From Eutreptiella sp. 'Long Island Sound 2002' (Eukaryota > Euglenozoa > Euglenophyceae > Eutreptiales > Eutreptiaceae), in contig OZ038382.1 in assembly GCA_964036045.1 (NCBI GenBank), positions 111,312,578 through 111,376,577 of the forward strand: a stretch of 64,000 nucleotides of DNA. Reading direction: 5' to 3'. This document shows positions 1 to 19,414 of the stretch, one piece after another (position 1 is the stretch's first letter; each line of letters begins with the position of its first letter). The position numbers were made by a program, and so were the translations under genes. Under the pieces are notes generated by a model. The model was not told the DNA's origin and did not search any database. It saw only the letters and a program-made list of their open reading frames with translations.

Positions 1-348
1 CCACTCCCAAGACTGCCGTAGCCGGGCCGCCAGTAGAGACCCCGGTGCCATGGGAATACCCCACAGGGGTTTGGGCCTTATTACCCTGGTCGGGACGACC
101 CATGACACCTCACTGTTGTATGTGGCGACCCGGGGCAGGCGGGTGAAGCATCCCTGTCCGACCCTCATGCACGGGGGCAGTACGGCTCACCATCAGGCCG
201 GCACGACCTGTCACATCGCGTTGGCCGTCATACGCCGCCTGCCAGTACCGCACAATCAGGCCGCGTAGGCACTGCTTCTCTGGCGCCACTCCCTCCGCTG
301 CGTCCAGCGTAGGGATGGTAGCTGGTGCACCCACAATTCCCCTCCCCA

Positions 349-358
<10 letters not shown>
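1..358 (-). pseudogene. Frame-shifted C-terminal continuation of the non-LTR retrotransposon protein
   Basis: On the minus strand a frame at about 352-110 continues the protein encoded by 349-4242. It reads as plausible coding sequence (for example CLRGLIVRYWQAAYDGQRDV) and ends at a TGA near 110. One extra base in the C-run at about 359-363 (G-run on the coding strand) would fuse it to the long ORF without a stop. The rest, 1-109, shows nothing I recognise and may be the 3' untranslated part of the element. Seen: the frames and the homopolymer. Inferred: that they are one protein. Confidence 0.45.
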
Positions 359-6378
<6,020 letters not shown>

Positions 6379-7467
6379 TTATAATTGTAGAGTCTGTGTA
6401 CGTATCTCGTCAGTATTGCATGGAACCGTAAACTTGTGTCCCCCACCTATTGGGCCCCAAAGGAGTTGACCACACCGGTAGCAAAGTGCATCAAAAAGTG
6501 GTGAGTACAAAGTGTCCAGACCATCAAGCCAATACTCTCGAACAGACTTCAAAGAAATGTTGGACGGCGATGATGCATTAACACGGAACAACTCCCGAGA
6601 CACTGTACGAACGACCCCGCAAGAACGACGCCCCGATGCCTTGATGTGTTGCTTCTCTGGCGTATTGCCGTGTCCACCAACGATGCCCTTATTCCGTTGT
6701 GATTCTGGCGTGTTGTTAATGCCTCCAGACGAACCCTTGGCCGCTTGGGACTCCGCGGTGTTCTTCTTGCCTCCAGACGAACCCTTGGCCGCCTGGGACT
6801 CCGCCGTGTTCCTTTTGCCTCCGGACGAACCCTGAGCCGCTTGGGACTCTGCGGTGTTCTTTTTGCCCTTGTCGGCTTGGGACTCCGCAGTGTTCTTCTT
6901 GCCTCCAGACGAACCCTTGGCCGCTTGGGACTCTGCGGTGTTCTTCTTGCCCTTGTTGGCTTGGGACTCCGCGGTGTTCTTCTTGCCCTTGGCCGCCTGG
7001 GACTCCGCAGTGTTCTTCTTGCCTCCGGACGAACCCTTGGCCGCTTGGGACGCTGCGGTGTTCTTCTTGCCCTTGTTGGCTTGGGACTCCGCGGTGTTCT
7101 TCTTGCCCTTGGCCGCTTGGGACTCCGCGGTGTTCTTCTTGCCTCCAGACGAACCCTTGGCCGCTTGGGACTCCGCGGTGTTCTTTTTGCCCTTGTTGGC
7201 TTGGGACTCCGCGGTGTTTTTCTTGCCTGCAGACGAACCCTTGGCCGCTTGGGACTCAGGAGTGTTCAAACTTGCCACCGTCGCTGCTTGGATCCCAAGT
7301 GCGGCGCGCTTTTGCAATCGCTTCATCAGCGTGGCGCGCAACTGCGCATGTTGCCGACGGATCGTACGCTGGGGTACTTCGCTATGCAGCTTGATGAAGT
7401 CGGCCACCGGGAAGTCAATGTCCGTGTCCAAGCATTGTTGCAACTCGTGCTCCCCGCGATTTGACAT
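6379..7467 (-). CDS. Low-complexity NT-x-ESQ repeat protein with C-terminal CxxC
   Basis: The ORF has 362 residues and an ATG start at 7467. Residues 1-65 are non-repetitive and probably helical (IKLHSEVPQRTIRRQHAQLR). Residues ~66-275 are about 15 units of NT(A/P)ESQAAKG in two lengths, 12 residues (KGKKNTAESQAN) and 16 residues (KGSSGGKKNTAESQAA), in a loose 16-12-12 higher order. The motif resembles short NUMOD3-like DNA-contact modules (GKKHSEET..), but this is only resemblance. The C-terminal 50 residues contain a single CYRCG pair next to W residues, like half a zinc site. A possible donor (AATAG|GTGGGG) follows near 6453, so the gene may continue in another exon. Function unknown; a basic, DNA- or RNA-binding role is inferred from Lys richness. 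Confidence 0.6.
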   Translation of the reverse strand: MSNRGEHELQQCLDTDIDFPVADFIKLHSEVPQRTIRRQHAQLRATLMKRLQKRAALGIQAATVASLNTPESQAAKGSSAGKKNTAESQANKGKKNTAESQAAKGSSGGKKNTAESQAAKGKKNTAESQANKGKKNTAASQAAKGSSGGKKNTAESQAAKGKKNTAESQANKGKKNTAESQAAKGSSGGKKNTAESQADKGKKNTAESQAAQGSSGGKRNTAESQAAKGSSGGKKNTAESQAAKGSSGGINNTPESQRNKGIVGGHGNTPEKQHIKASGRRSCGVVRTVSRELFRVNASSPSNISLKSVREYWLDGLDTLYSPLFDALCYRCGQLLWGPIGGGHKFTVPCNTDEIRTQTLQL

Positions 7468-8130
7468 GGTGCGAAATAAAAGGTAACTCCGTTAAGAGTA
7501 CACCTGTACTCCAAGTCCAACTGCCGAGAGCAAGAAAAAACATTAGTTGGGAAAAAACAAAGTAACTACTTGGGGCATAGAAGCATCATTGATAATCATC
7601 GATGCGATCTTTTTGCCCAATGTTGGTAGCGCCTATACCTGTACAGCCTCAAACCCAACCGGATGGCAGTATCTTGTTTTGCGTTGGTGGGCCTTATCCT
7701 CCCAAAGCTTGAGCCCCATTCCTACCCACTAGTACCCAAGCCCAAACAAAACCTCACCTTTCGTACCCTTGGAACAACAAAGCACACAGACGGCAAAACA
7801 CGGCACGGAACTACTCGTACCTGTTGTACCAAACACTTCAGCCTATTATTGCAACGCTTGCCTCGTGATTAGACATGGCATGAATTTGAAGGTAACTCCG
7901 TTAAGAGTACACATGTACTCCAAGTCCAATCACCAAGAGCAAAGGGCACAGAAGAACAAAGCACACAAACGGCAAAACACGGCAAGCAACTACTCGTTCC
8001 TCTTGTACCAAACACTCCACACTATTGTTGCAACTCTTGCTCCTATGATTAGACAGGGCGTGAATGTGAAGGTAACTCCGTTAAGAGTACACCTGTACTC
8101 AAAGTCGAATCAGTAAGAGCAAAGGGCACA
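7468..8130 (-). repeat. Tandem copies of the promoter and 5' end of the NT-x-ESQ gene
   Basis: The block GGTAACTCCGTTAAGAGTAC, preceded by a TGACATGG or AGACATGG-like start-codon region, recurs at 7483, 7891 and 8071, with a divergent copy at 6116. The last two are 180 bp apart. On the minus strand each copy pairs an upstream GTACTCTTAACGGAGTTACC with MSN.. or its decayed form and a CAACAAT run. Seen: the repeated blocks. Inferred: duplication of the promoter plus first codons of the downstream gene. Confidence 0.7.
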
Positions 8131-8199
8131 ATGAACGAAGCACACAACAGCAAAACACAGCAAGGATTACTTATCCCTCTTGTACCAAAAAAGACTCAA

Positions 8200-11095
<2,896 letters not shown>

Positions 11096-11164
<69 letters not shown>
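11096..11164. repeat. (TA)n microsatellite, ~69 bp
   Basis: TA run that closes the third TA-flanked element. Confidence 0.97.
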
Positions 11165-11166
<2 letters not shown>

Positions 11167-13227
11167 ACTATATAATTCATATTCAGTCAAACACCGGAAA
11201 ATGGGCAGCATTATCAGGTGGTTCTTGGTATAAAAACATTCTCTCACACAAAATTTTCCCATACAATCACAGTAGCAATTGCCTGACACAATCTAATGAC
11301 TCAAACACCCAAATGTACATGTAAGCAGCAAAGCAATTTGCACAAACCATTACACAGAAGCCACACAACGTTGTGCATGCCACCAAAACACCCAAAACCA
11401 CGCTTTTAGACCTCACTTGCATGAGTGACAATCGATCAACTTCTTGCCAAAATTTTGCCATTTTTGCAACAAAAAACCAGAGATGGGGATTGTGTTCAGG
11501 ATTCAGGGCTCTTCCGAAAAATAAATTCACAGGATATGCCATACACGAGGTGTGAACATATGGCACTGGAAACATTGGACTGCACAGTAACTGGTCGACT
11601 GGGTGGCGTTAGGCAGTGATGGGTTAGTGAAAAGCGGTTGTGGAGTGTACTGTGTACCATCTTGTGCTTGCAGTTGTTCCCTTTCTGGACTTATGATGCA
11701 CGCAAAGGCAGACCTACCATATCCGTTTTCCGTGACAAATGAAGCATTTGCCATAAATGTCATGATTGATGCTGTTGTGAGTTGTTCCCACGTGCCTGCC
11801 TACCACCGTGCCAATGCCTGTGTGTGTACATCCCTGTGCCCACACCTCAATGCCCTCACTTCTGTTCCCACAGTCTTAGAGCCAATCGACTCCACAACAC
11901 CTGCTATATGAAAGGCCACAAGTGGTCTGTCAGCATTGGGTGAAACCAGCAGAAAATGGGACTGTACTGCAACCTCCAGCCGGATTGCCAATGAGGGTTC
12001 TGAGTGGCAAAATGCTCAAGACTATTAAATCTAGGAATGCGCCAAATGCCTCGGTAGGTTAAAGACGCAAACAAGCTACAAATGTCTTGACGTTGCCAAA
12101 AAAAAAGAGCCAGTGATCATTCATGGATGCTGCACTCACCGGTACCAGACACCTGAACACTGCAGGACACCAGCCACTTCTGGGAAGGGCTGCGATTGTA
12201 TTTGTTCCCTGCTGGTGGGTGGCAACAGGGCCACCCAACAGCATTTTGTCAAACAAGCGCTGTGTATGCGCTCAGCGGCCACACCTGCTCCAAAAGTCGG
12301 TATGTTTCTTATCACAGAGGAACGCATTGTCTAATAGGCAGTGGATGTATGATCACAAAGCAAAGGGCAAAAGGTCAACAAAATAGTGCTCGCTAGGTTT
12401 ACAGCCTCAAGGCCGCTGAGAGGGAACAGGGGTGTGCCTTTTTCCGATGAGAGGTTATGAGGTGGGGTATTTGTGGCCCTGTCTTCATGCTCCCTCCCTG
12501 CCTGACGATTCAGCGGCCTCAAGGTTTGAAAGGGGGAGTGAGCGAGCCACACCCTCAGAACCCCATGCAACTTTATGAGCATGTGTGAAAAAGTTGTGTG
12601 GGGTGTTACCTAGTGTGGACCGTGGACCCCACCTTTGCCTGGAGGATACAGCAGTGTGGGTTTGACGAATGGCAGGGGGTGCACATGAGAACGCGGTGTA
12701 TGTGCGACCACAGGGCAATGCTTCGTGAAACAGGCGAAAAGGTCCAATCCGTTCGGTGGAGGACCAGCTGTGGAGGTCTTGGTCAGCAGGAGGAGGGCTC
12801 ACATGCAGCAGGCCACTCGCTGGGGAGGTCTACTGCCATTAAAGATTGTTGACAGTTGACCACCAGCGGTTTGTGGTTTACTGACAGCTGTAGCAGTGAC
12901 TTAAAAGAAAGGAAGGAAGATGTTGGGAGGAATGGGTGAGGATTGTTGGGCAACTTGTGATGTCACAAATATCGGGATGCTCTGGATTTCCTTCTCCCTC
13001 CCTCCCTGTGGTGGTATCAAATAGTGCACAAAACAGTCCATTTCGTTGGAGCACAGGGGCCAATGAGGTGCTGTTGTGCGGAAAAAAACATAGATTAACG
13101 AATATGTCTTTCCAGCAACACATCTTCTTTACCGCTGCTCACTAGAAGGCTGGGAAAGTTTCGTCCGAATGTATGTTCATGGACCAGCGCTGGTGTGAGT
13201 CGAGCCTGTTTGCCACAGACTGACGAG
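11165..13227. other. Unrecognised AT-moderate region
   Basis: No frame here has convincing composition or motifs; the open frames are short and overlap on both strands. I see no repeat shared with the rest of the window, no tRNA and no microsatellite of note. Confidence 0.5.
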
Positions 13228-13875
13228 TCATGAGGCCCATGCACCATCGACATATCCACCACGGGCAGGGTGCGGCCTGCTAAGGCCTGCAGGGGGTTGG
13301 CGCAATGGGAGTAGTGGTATCCCTCCATCCTTGTACTTCGCCTGGTGGCCCACACTCAACAGCCCCGTTTGCCGGATCACACCCCGATGACAGTTGGTGT
13401 CCCTAGTCAGGTCAAACAGCTGTCGCATAAATACCTGCAACGCTTCATACACCTTTGATTGAGACAGCTCACACCTAAAGGTACACCTCAAAGACAAATG
13501 GTAAATGAATTCACAAAACTGCCTCTTGGTGGGGGTTGTTGATCCGACACCTGTGCTGGTCGTAGTGTCCGCACACAGTGCAGCGCAAGCACAGCACCTG
13601 TTCATGAGGCTAGGCACTGCAAACCTATGCGTGTAACCACTCTGGATGTGGTCTGGGGGGGCTTGTACTGGGTCTTTGAGGGCGAGCCTGGAAGCCCCCC
13701 GTTCCCCAAAAAAGGGGGAGGACGAGTGAATCAGGTAGCCCCCGATCGGTAGTGCATACACATTTGGGCGTGGGGTCCTTTGCGTGTTCTGATCGGCAAC
13801 TCCCAAAACCATCACATTGAGCCGGGAGTCGCTATTGTTTGTGGTTGGCAAGGGCGGTGCTGCGGAAGCGTTCAT
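13228..13875 (-). CDS. Unknown 215-residue protein or exon
   Basis: ATG at 13875, TGA/TAA-bounded. It starts with a Pro/Thr/Asn-rich segment, then a Cys-rich patch (RCCACAALCADTTT at ~95-108), then a mixed helical segment (ELSQSKVYEALQVFMRQLFD at ~145-165) with plausible globular composition. No family recognised. A second plausible coding stretch on the same strand (14944-15378) lies 1.1 kb upstream and could be an earlier exon, but no splice pair was confirmed. Confidence 0.35.
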   Translation of the reverse strand: MNASAAPPLPTTNNSDSRLNVMVLGVADQNTQRTPRPNVYALPIGGYLIHSSSPFFGERGASRLALKDPVQAPPDHIQSGYTHRFAVPSLMNRCCACAALCADTTTSTGVGSTTPTKRQFCEFIYHLSLRCTFRCELSQSKVYEALQVFMRQLFDLTRDTNCHRGVIRQTGLLSVGHQAKYKDGGIPLLPLRQPPAGLSRPHPARGGYVDGAWAS

Positions 13876-14943
13876 TATGTTGTCCTTTAACCGCCAATCG
13901 CCATCGCTAAAGAATCAACTCCCCATTGAGAAGCCAAAAATCGCCATCAGTCATCGTTGACGACGTAAGAGCAAATTACAGGGGGATGGGGGGGCTTGTG
14001 CCGCACATGAGACGCCAATCCTACCATCCACCACACACTGCACAAGTGTGTTCATATGTTTGATGAGCACAGCGGTCTGGAAAGCCCAGGAGACACTACC
14101 CTCAGTGGACCATCAACACCGCGAAAACTCAAACGAGAAAGAGAAGGAGAGCAGCACAATCAGTGACAAAGCTTGTGGGCCGGCCCTGTTTGCAGGCGCA
14201 AGGGATTCTGCACGTGTGGGCAGCTGGCTCCACTGGTGAACTGGTGTTCATTCTGGGGTTGTCGGGGTGCTAGTGGAACGGCAGTATACAAAACGGGGCG
14301 GCAGCGCCAGGGGGTTGGCATGCCGCCTGGACGGATTGCTGTCTGAAGCTGGCAGCGCCTATTGGCCTCTCACCACTTACCCTTGTCCTTTATTCGAACC
14401 CTTTCCTGTGGTGGCGGTGCCCATTGGCCTCTCACCGCGTCGTGCCCTTGCTCTCCCACCCTGGCCTATCCGCACACCCTTCCTTTCCCTCGGTAGGTTG
14501 CCAACGGAGCCCCCCAGACTGTCCCTGTTTCACTGCTCTGTGTCGGGTCCACACAGAGGAGGGCAACGGCCCTCGCCATTGGTCAGACGCGTCCAATTGC
14601 TCAAACATGAGAAGCAAGAACAGGGCTTGATGAAACACCATTCCGACCACCACGCATGTTATAGTGACCTGCTCACCAACCGGGTCAAAAAATTTCAAGA
14701 AGGAGCACGTGCCATGAGCAGCGGCCCTCACCTCAGCTTGCTTTGACATGAAGAATGTTATCGTGAAGGTTGACATGGCAAATACCAGAAAATCCCCAAC
14801 GGCGGCTGTTGGGTCCAGAGAGTTGCGAGGTCACTTCCCTGACAGCGGCGGCCGGGGGGGGGGGGGTCAGGGGGCGTCACAGTGTCGAGAATGCATTCCG
14901 CTGATGAACTAAGGCCATTAACCCCCACAGAAGTGATGGCGTG
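13876..14943. other. No recognised gene; G13 homopolymer
   Basis: Contains a loose direct repeat (CATTGGCCTCTCACC near 14361 and 14424) and a run of about 13 G near 14850. Open frames exist but have biased composition with no family features. It could be intronic if the two flanking minus-strand segments are one gene. Confidence 0.35.
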
Positions 14944-15378
14944 TCACTCTCCGCGCTCGGCAGCTACAGGGGGGGCGATAGGCGACGAGCTGTCCACGAA
15001 GAGGCTGTCCAGGATCGCGTGTGCCACCTCCGACTCAGACTCTGCCAGCGCACGTGTTGCCTCAACGAGGCACTCCGCGTTGCACAGCGCACCCACCAAG
15101 TGGCCACACACCCGCGCCACGTGGGCCTCGTTGGGCATTTTGTTGTGCTGGTTCTGCAGCGCCGTCTGCAGGACGCCGCAGTAGTTGCGCAGGAGGTTGA
15201 CGACGAAGGCCACACACTCCAGCCCCCCGCAGGCCCGGGGGTGCGGCGACTTGCTGAACGTCGAGGTTGGTAGGGATGCCTCCAGGGCCACCTCGTCGGT
15301 GCGGATGCGGTCCAAGATCCGCACCGCCGGCAGGGCCGCCAGGTCGCAGCCATCGATTTGCTTCGCGGCCTGATGCAC
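14944..15378 (-). CDS. Unknown helical 144-residue protein or exon
   Basis: ATG at 15378. The composition is typical of a soluble all-helical domain: VRILDRIRTDEVALEASLP, ECVAFVVNLLRNYCGVLQTA, HVARVCGHLVGALCNAECLV and ALAESESEVAHAILDSLFVD, ending in a short Ser/Pro tail. No signal peptide or membrane segment. I do not recognise the family. The plus-strand frames over this interval are shadows. Upstream sequence to 15470 stays compatible with coding but contains poly-C. Confidence 0.45.
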   Translation of the reverse strand: MHQAAKQIDGCDLAALPAVRILDRIRTDEVALEASLPTSTFSKSPHPRACGGLECVAFVVNLLRNYCGVLQTALQNQHNKMPNEAHVARVCGHLVGALCNAECLVEATRALAESESEVAHAILDSLFVDSSSPIAPPVAAERGE

Positions 15379-16212
15379 AGACGCATGGGGTGCAGGACAT
15401 AGCTGAGCAACCCCCCCCTCCCCCCTTGGGGCAGAGGCACATGCGGAGGCGCTCTAAGAGACCCAGCAAACCACTGTCAGTTATCCCGGTACCAGAGGCA
15501 CTTGCAGCTTATGGGGGTCACCATGGACACCGCCGTAATGCTGGACAATCTGTACAATTGAGAAGCAGCCAAATAACTCACCGTGGAATTACACACCTCC
15601 GTCGACCCTGGGTGAACGGGGAGAAAATGGAGCCCTGTCCAGCCCTTCGACCTGGTCAATAAGGCGATGTCAAGTCGCTTTGGCACCCGCCACGCTGAGT
15701 GTGGACGTGGACCAAGGCCCATGTTGGGAACCCCTCCCTATTGGCCCAAGATAGCAGAGGGTACTCGCACAGGCTAACTGTGGGGTGTGGCCCACCGCAC
15801 ACGGACGTGAGCAAAGGGACACACAACCACCGACCCACAGGATACACCGGTAGGATGCCAGCCCAGGACCCTACAGAACACTACATGGACAGCACACAGC
15901 GAACAGTACCGAATGACGGGCACTGCACGAAGCTTTGCACGGAGTTGAACATTAATAAGTAATGATAGTGCCTTGCCCGTGCTTACCGATATGCTCCCGC
16001 TTTTGTGCATTTTCCTGTTGCTTGTTGCCTGTTGCCTATGGTACCTCAGCCCACTACATGAGTCATAATCAGGCTAGAAGGCACGAGCTCACAGGTACAT
16101 CCTCCTACTCATTGTAGTTCGACCAAGAGGTGCACCTCAACCCTTGGGGCCCCCGCTTGAGGGAACCCGATCTGCGGAGGGGAGCACCCCTGCAGCATGA
16201 GGGGCTACCTCA
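15379..16212. other. No recognised feature
   Basis: Short overlapping frames only; nothing I can support. Confidence 0.4.
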
Positions 16213-17205
16213 TCAGAGCCGGCCTAAGTTCCCCCGCGGCACTCTTGGGCTTGTCCCTCCCCTTACAGTTCTGCCTCGGTGACATGTCCGAATCCTCCGC
16301 CTCGCATGCTGCAAAGCCCACCTCCATAAGCAAGCCCTTTGCATCTTTCCCGTAACCCTCTCCTCCACCTTGGGAGAGATTGGCGAGCACGCCATCAGAC
16401 GTTTGCGCAACATCTTCTCGGTGTTCACCACTCCACCACGCTCAAGGTCAAACACCTTTCCCGGCCACAGTATTTGTTTATGCAGAACCGGGCAAGACTT
16501 CTTCGAGATCACAAGGCCCTTTTCCGACAAAAACTCGACCAGTCTTGAGGCCATCTCCTCCGGCTTCACCCTGTCCTTGGAGACCACCAGAACATCATTG
16601 AGGTAGTGGAACCTGTAGCACTCCATTCCTGGAGCCCACCTCTCAAAGAATTCTTTCAAAAGGGCAGCCAGGGTGTCTTGCGCCAACACCGGCGAGAACT
16701 TCCACCAAAAGGTAGGCACTGCAAATGAGTGCCATGGATTTGGAATGGCCCCCTATACTAGATTGGTAACCGTAGGCTCCAGTAGAAGGTGAAGATATCG
16801 AGCGTAATTCACCACAATTTCTTTGCCGTGCTTGGATATCCCCGCTTGGATAGTCTTAATTACACCCTGCACTGACGGCAACTTCACCCTGCGCAGTACT
16901 TCATACTCCGTGCCCTCCAAGTTTCCCGCATTCCTGGCCATGAGTCCTGTGTTCAGCAAGACACATATCATCCTCTGTGTCTTTTCAAAGGTTGCCCAAA
17001 CACCATGCTCTCTGGTCGTTGATGTTGTGGACCACTCTTTGATATCCCATATGAGTCTGGTGGGGACATTCTCATTCCAGAGCAGTGTGGGGATCGGCAA
17101 GCACCCCCTAATCCCTAGACCAAAGTCTATCATCTTTGGGGTAATGTATCCCGAAGGTCCGTCCCCATCATAACTATCGCATAATCTTGCCCAAGTAGCA
17201 ACCAA
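16213..17205 (-). pseudogene. Reverse-transcriptase domain, decayed
   Basis: One reading frame runs 17205 to 16213 with a single in-frame TAG at ~16753. Just downstream of that stop lies the palm motif, read as YRFHYLNDVLVVSKDR in place of the canonical Y-x-DD; the first aspartate of the pair is Asn, so catalysis would be lost. It is followed by GLVISKKSCPVLHKQ and W-x-G, matching the block after the palm (..GL.l...K..  ..WPGKVFDL). No RNase H is evident downstream. It shares its strand with gag-like and tyrosine-recombinase sequences just upstream. The element class is inferred from that context. Confidence 0.6.
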
Positions 17206-17674
17206 TCCGAGTTATGCAGGTCCTCCACATGTCGTAGCAACGGGTCTAGGTACACTTGCCCATTCAGCACATCGCCCAATCTCTCTCGAGCCCTTGTGAT
17301 CGGTGCTGGAATGGCGGCATACAGCTCCTTCCGTGAAATATCAGACAATTCAGATATCCTCTGGGATGCGGACCATGCACACAACCTCGCTTTTTTAAAT
17401 TGGACCCATGCACCAAACTCTGCGCCTTTTTGCTCCACCCCAAACAGTGTCTTCCCCACCCTCCTCCATGGCAGAGAGTCAGACTGCTGCCATGAGAGTG
17501 GCCTCGTACATCCACTAGACGCCATGACCTTTCCCATCCCCTTGAGCATGCAGCCAACAGCTGCTCACACACTCCTTCGGCGCTTACCCGTGTTGCCATC
17601 GGTCCTCCGAGGGAAGCGGCAAGCATCATGGGTTCTCTGCTGCTAGAGGAGCTGCTAGAGTCAATGAATCCGCC
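17206..17674 (-). pseudogene. Retroelement coding remnant between recombinase and RT
   Basis: A minus-strand frame (17549-17130) has coding-like composition (KELYAAIPAPITRARERLGD, LLRHVEDLHNSDWLLLGQDY) and overlaps the RT frame by ~75 bp in another phase. A competing frame lies at 17629-17264. It is probably the N-terminal part of the pol protein, with a frameshift. No protease or RNase H motif identified. Confidence 0.4.
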
Positions 17675-18658
17675 CTAATTGTTGGGTATGCCATACGCTT
17701 CTAGGGCCCAGAATTCTGTGCATTTGAGTTTGATCTGTCCAGAGATCCACGGACCAGGCCTAAGGCAACGGGGCACTGTGGGCAGTATGAACGGGTGCTC
17801 GATGCGACTTGGGTGCGGACATGAAATGCACCCCATCAGTGTTCCGGTACTTCTCCGGCGGAACCAGACTTTGATACCAGCGACTTTTTCTCCAGTCTTG
17901 TACATCGTCGCTAGCCCTAGTCTTCTCCACGCGTGCCATCGCAGGTGCTGCCACCTCGAATCCCAAAGGAAATGGACCATCGTACCCTCGAGCCTTCTCT
18001 CCAACACCACGGCCTCTGTAGGCTCCATTTGCCAGCATCGCTGTCCAATTTGGCCATAGAACCACACCCACTTGAGGGCGTCTCCGTGTTCGAAACAGAT
18101 AACCCATGCCCTATGGTCCTTCCGGTCATAAAAGGTGCACCCGCCAAAACCCCCGGCCTCCAAAGGCTCATATTGGCCGCCTCCCCAACTCGAAGGCCCA
18201 AGAATTGCAAGCCCGGCCACGTACCATTCCATCGGTGTCTCCGCCCCGTGTGTCATGACATACAATGCTTCAAAACTGCCCCTCTCTTGAAGAAATCGTT
18301 CTTACAAGCACTGGGATGCCTTGAAGGCCATCCACAATCTCTTTGGGACCGGGTCCCGCACAATGCCCCCAAGGTGCATGCCATTGCCGCTGCATTGAGG
18401 ATGGTCTTGGCCGCTCCCTTTGCCATCTCGGATGGTGTCACACACGACTTGCTCGACCAATTTGTAGCATCCCCATGTAGGTTGCACAATGTGTAGTTGT
18501 CTAAGCTTCCACATGCCCGTCTTGTATGTCCCCAACGTTGATGGGCTAGAGGAGCAGGCAAGGATTTGCCGGTTTGCTCCCAACACTCTGTCCTGGGCAT
18601 TAAGTTGTGCCCTGCACTGTGACATAGGGCCACGCACGCCCTTGTGTGGTTTGGCCAC
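17675..18658 (-). pseudogene. Tyrosine recombinase, decayed
   Basis: One frame from 18658 to 17675 carries one in-frame TAA at ~18302. The N-terminal part contains SSSPSTLGTYKTGMWKLRQL, the typical S..T...Y......L start of a core-binding (SAM-like) domain. The C-terminal part contains HLRWHAWRRLGLATMYKTG followed by VAGIKVWFRRRST, which matches H-x-x-R then G-x-W. The expected GRW-x-S is FRRRS, and no Tyr sits at the nucleophile position. So the fold is recognisable but inactive as written. Tyrosine recombinases integrate DIRS/Ngaro/Kangaroo-type retroelements and Cryptons. The neighbouring RT favours the retroelement reading. Confidence 0.58.
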
Positions 18659-19286
18659 TTGGAGGGTATTTTATCCTCGTCCTCCTCATCATCATCATTA
18701 TCTGGGGGCGTGTTGAGGTCTCCACTTTTGTGCTCCTCCACATGCCACACACGACGACCCCCCCCTTGCCGCGATTCAGGCCTCACATTCCCAGACCCAT
18801 TGGCCCCCTCCACACTCCCCACGGGTGCCCGGGGACCTTTTGCCACATCATAGGTTCCGTCTCCTTTCGTTGCACAGTAGTACGTGGCGTTCTCAAACGC
18901 AGCAAACTTGAATCTCCCATGCCATGTCTGCTCAATCCATGCACAAGCTTCCAGTCTCTCCACCTCCTTGACCAATGTGCCGCAAACTTGGGCTGTGATT
19001 TTCCGCCTTTCCCCTTGCTAGATCCGGCCGTCACATTGTTACCCCCCCTGGGTACTTCTCCTTGTAGTTGTCCTTGGACGAGAGCATGACTTCCCATATC
19101 TCCTTCGCCAACATCTCCCCTCTGTTCGACTCCGGACAACAGGAATTTCTTCAAGGACTCTGTGGCCTCCCTCATCCATTTGGTGTTGCCCAGGGCTTCA
19201 ACAAATTCATCCAATGTTGCCGGGGTCAGCGGCCGAACTATTTTCAGCCTTGGTTTCCTCTCCGGCTTGAGCTTCATGGACTCCAT
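18659..19286 (-). pseudogene. Gag-like N-terminal ORF of the tyrosine-recombinase element
   Basis: Two frames share this interval. The first (19286-~18990) starts MESMKLKPERKPRLKIVRPL and contains LDEFVEALGNTKWMREATES. Coding then seems to move to the 18975 frame (VKEVERLEACAWIEQTWHGR, then an acidic DDDEEDEDK tract). There is no zinc knuckle. The Lys/Ser/Gly linker and its position upstream of recombinase and RT suggest a gag-like protein; function is inferred from position only. Confidence 0.4.
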
Positions 19287-19414
19287 CTGCCTCGAGATTT
19301 GGAGTTCCTCTAGGTCTTACAAGTCTGTGGATCATAGGTGGAGGAACCCACTTAAGTTATCAAACTACGCCAGTGCACCCAGCGCACATTCATCAAAGAC
19401 AGGGTTCCCATGTA

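Noticed and set aside
14267-14746. 159-codon plus-strand frame
   Set aside because: Biased Pro/Leu/Arg composition, no motif, and overlapping frames of similar length on the other strand.
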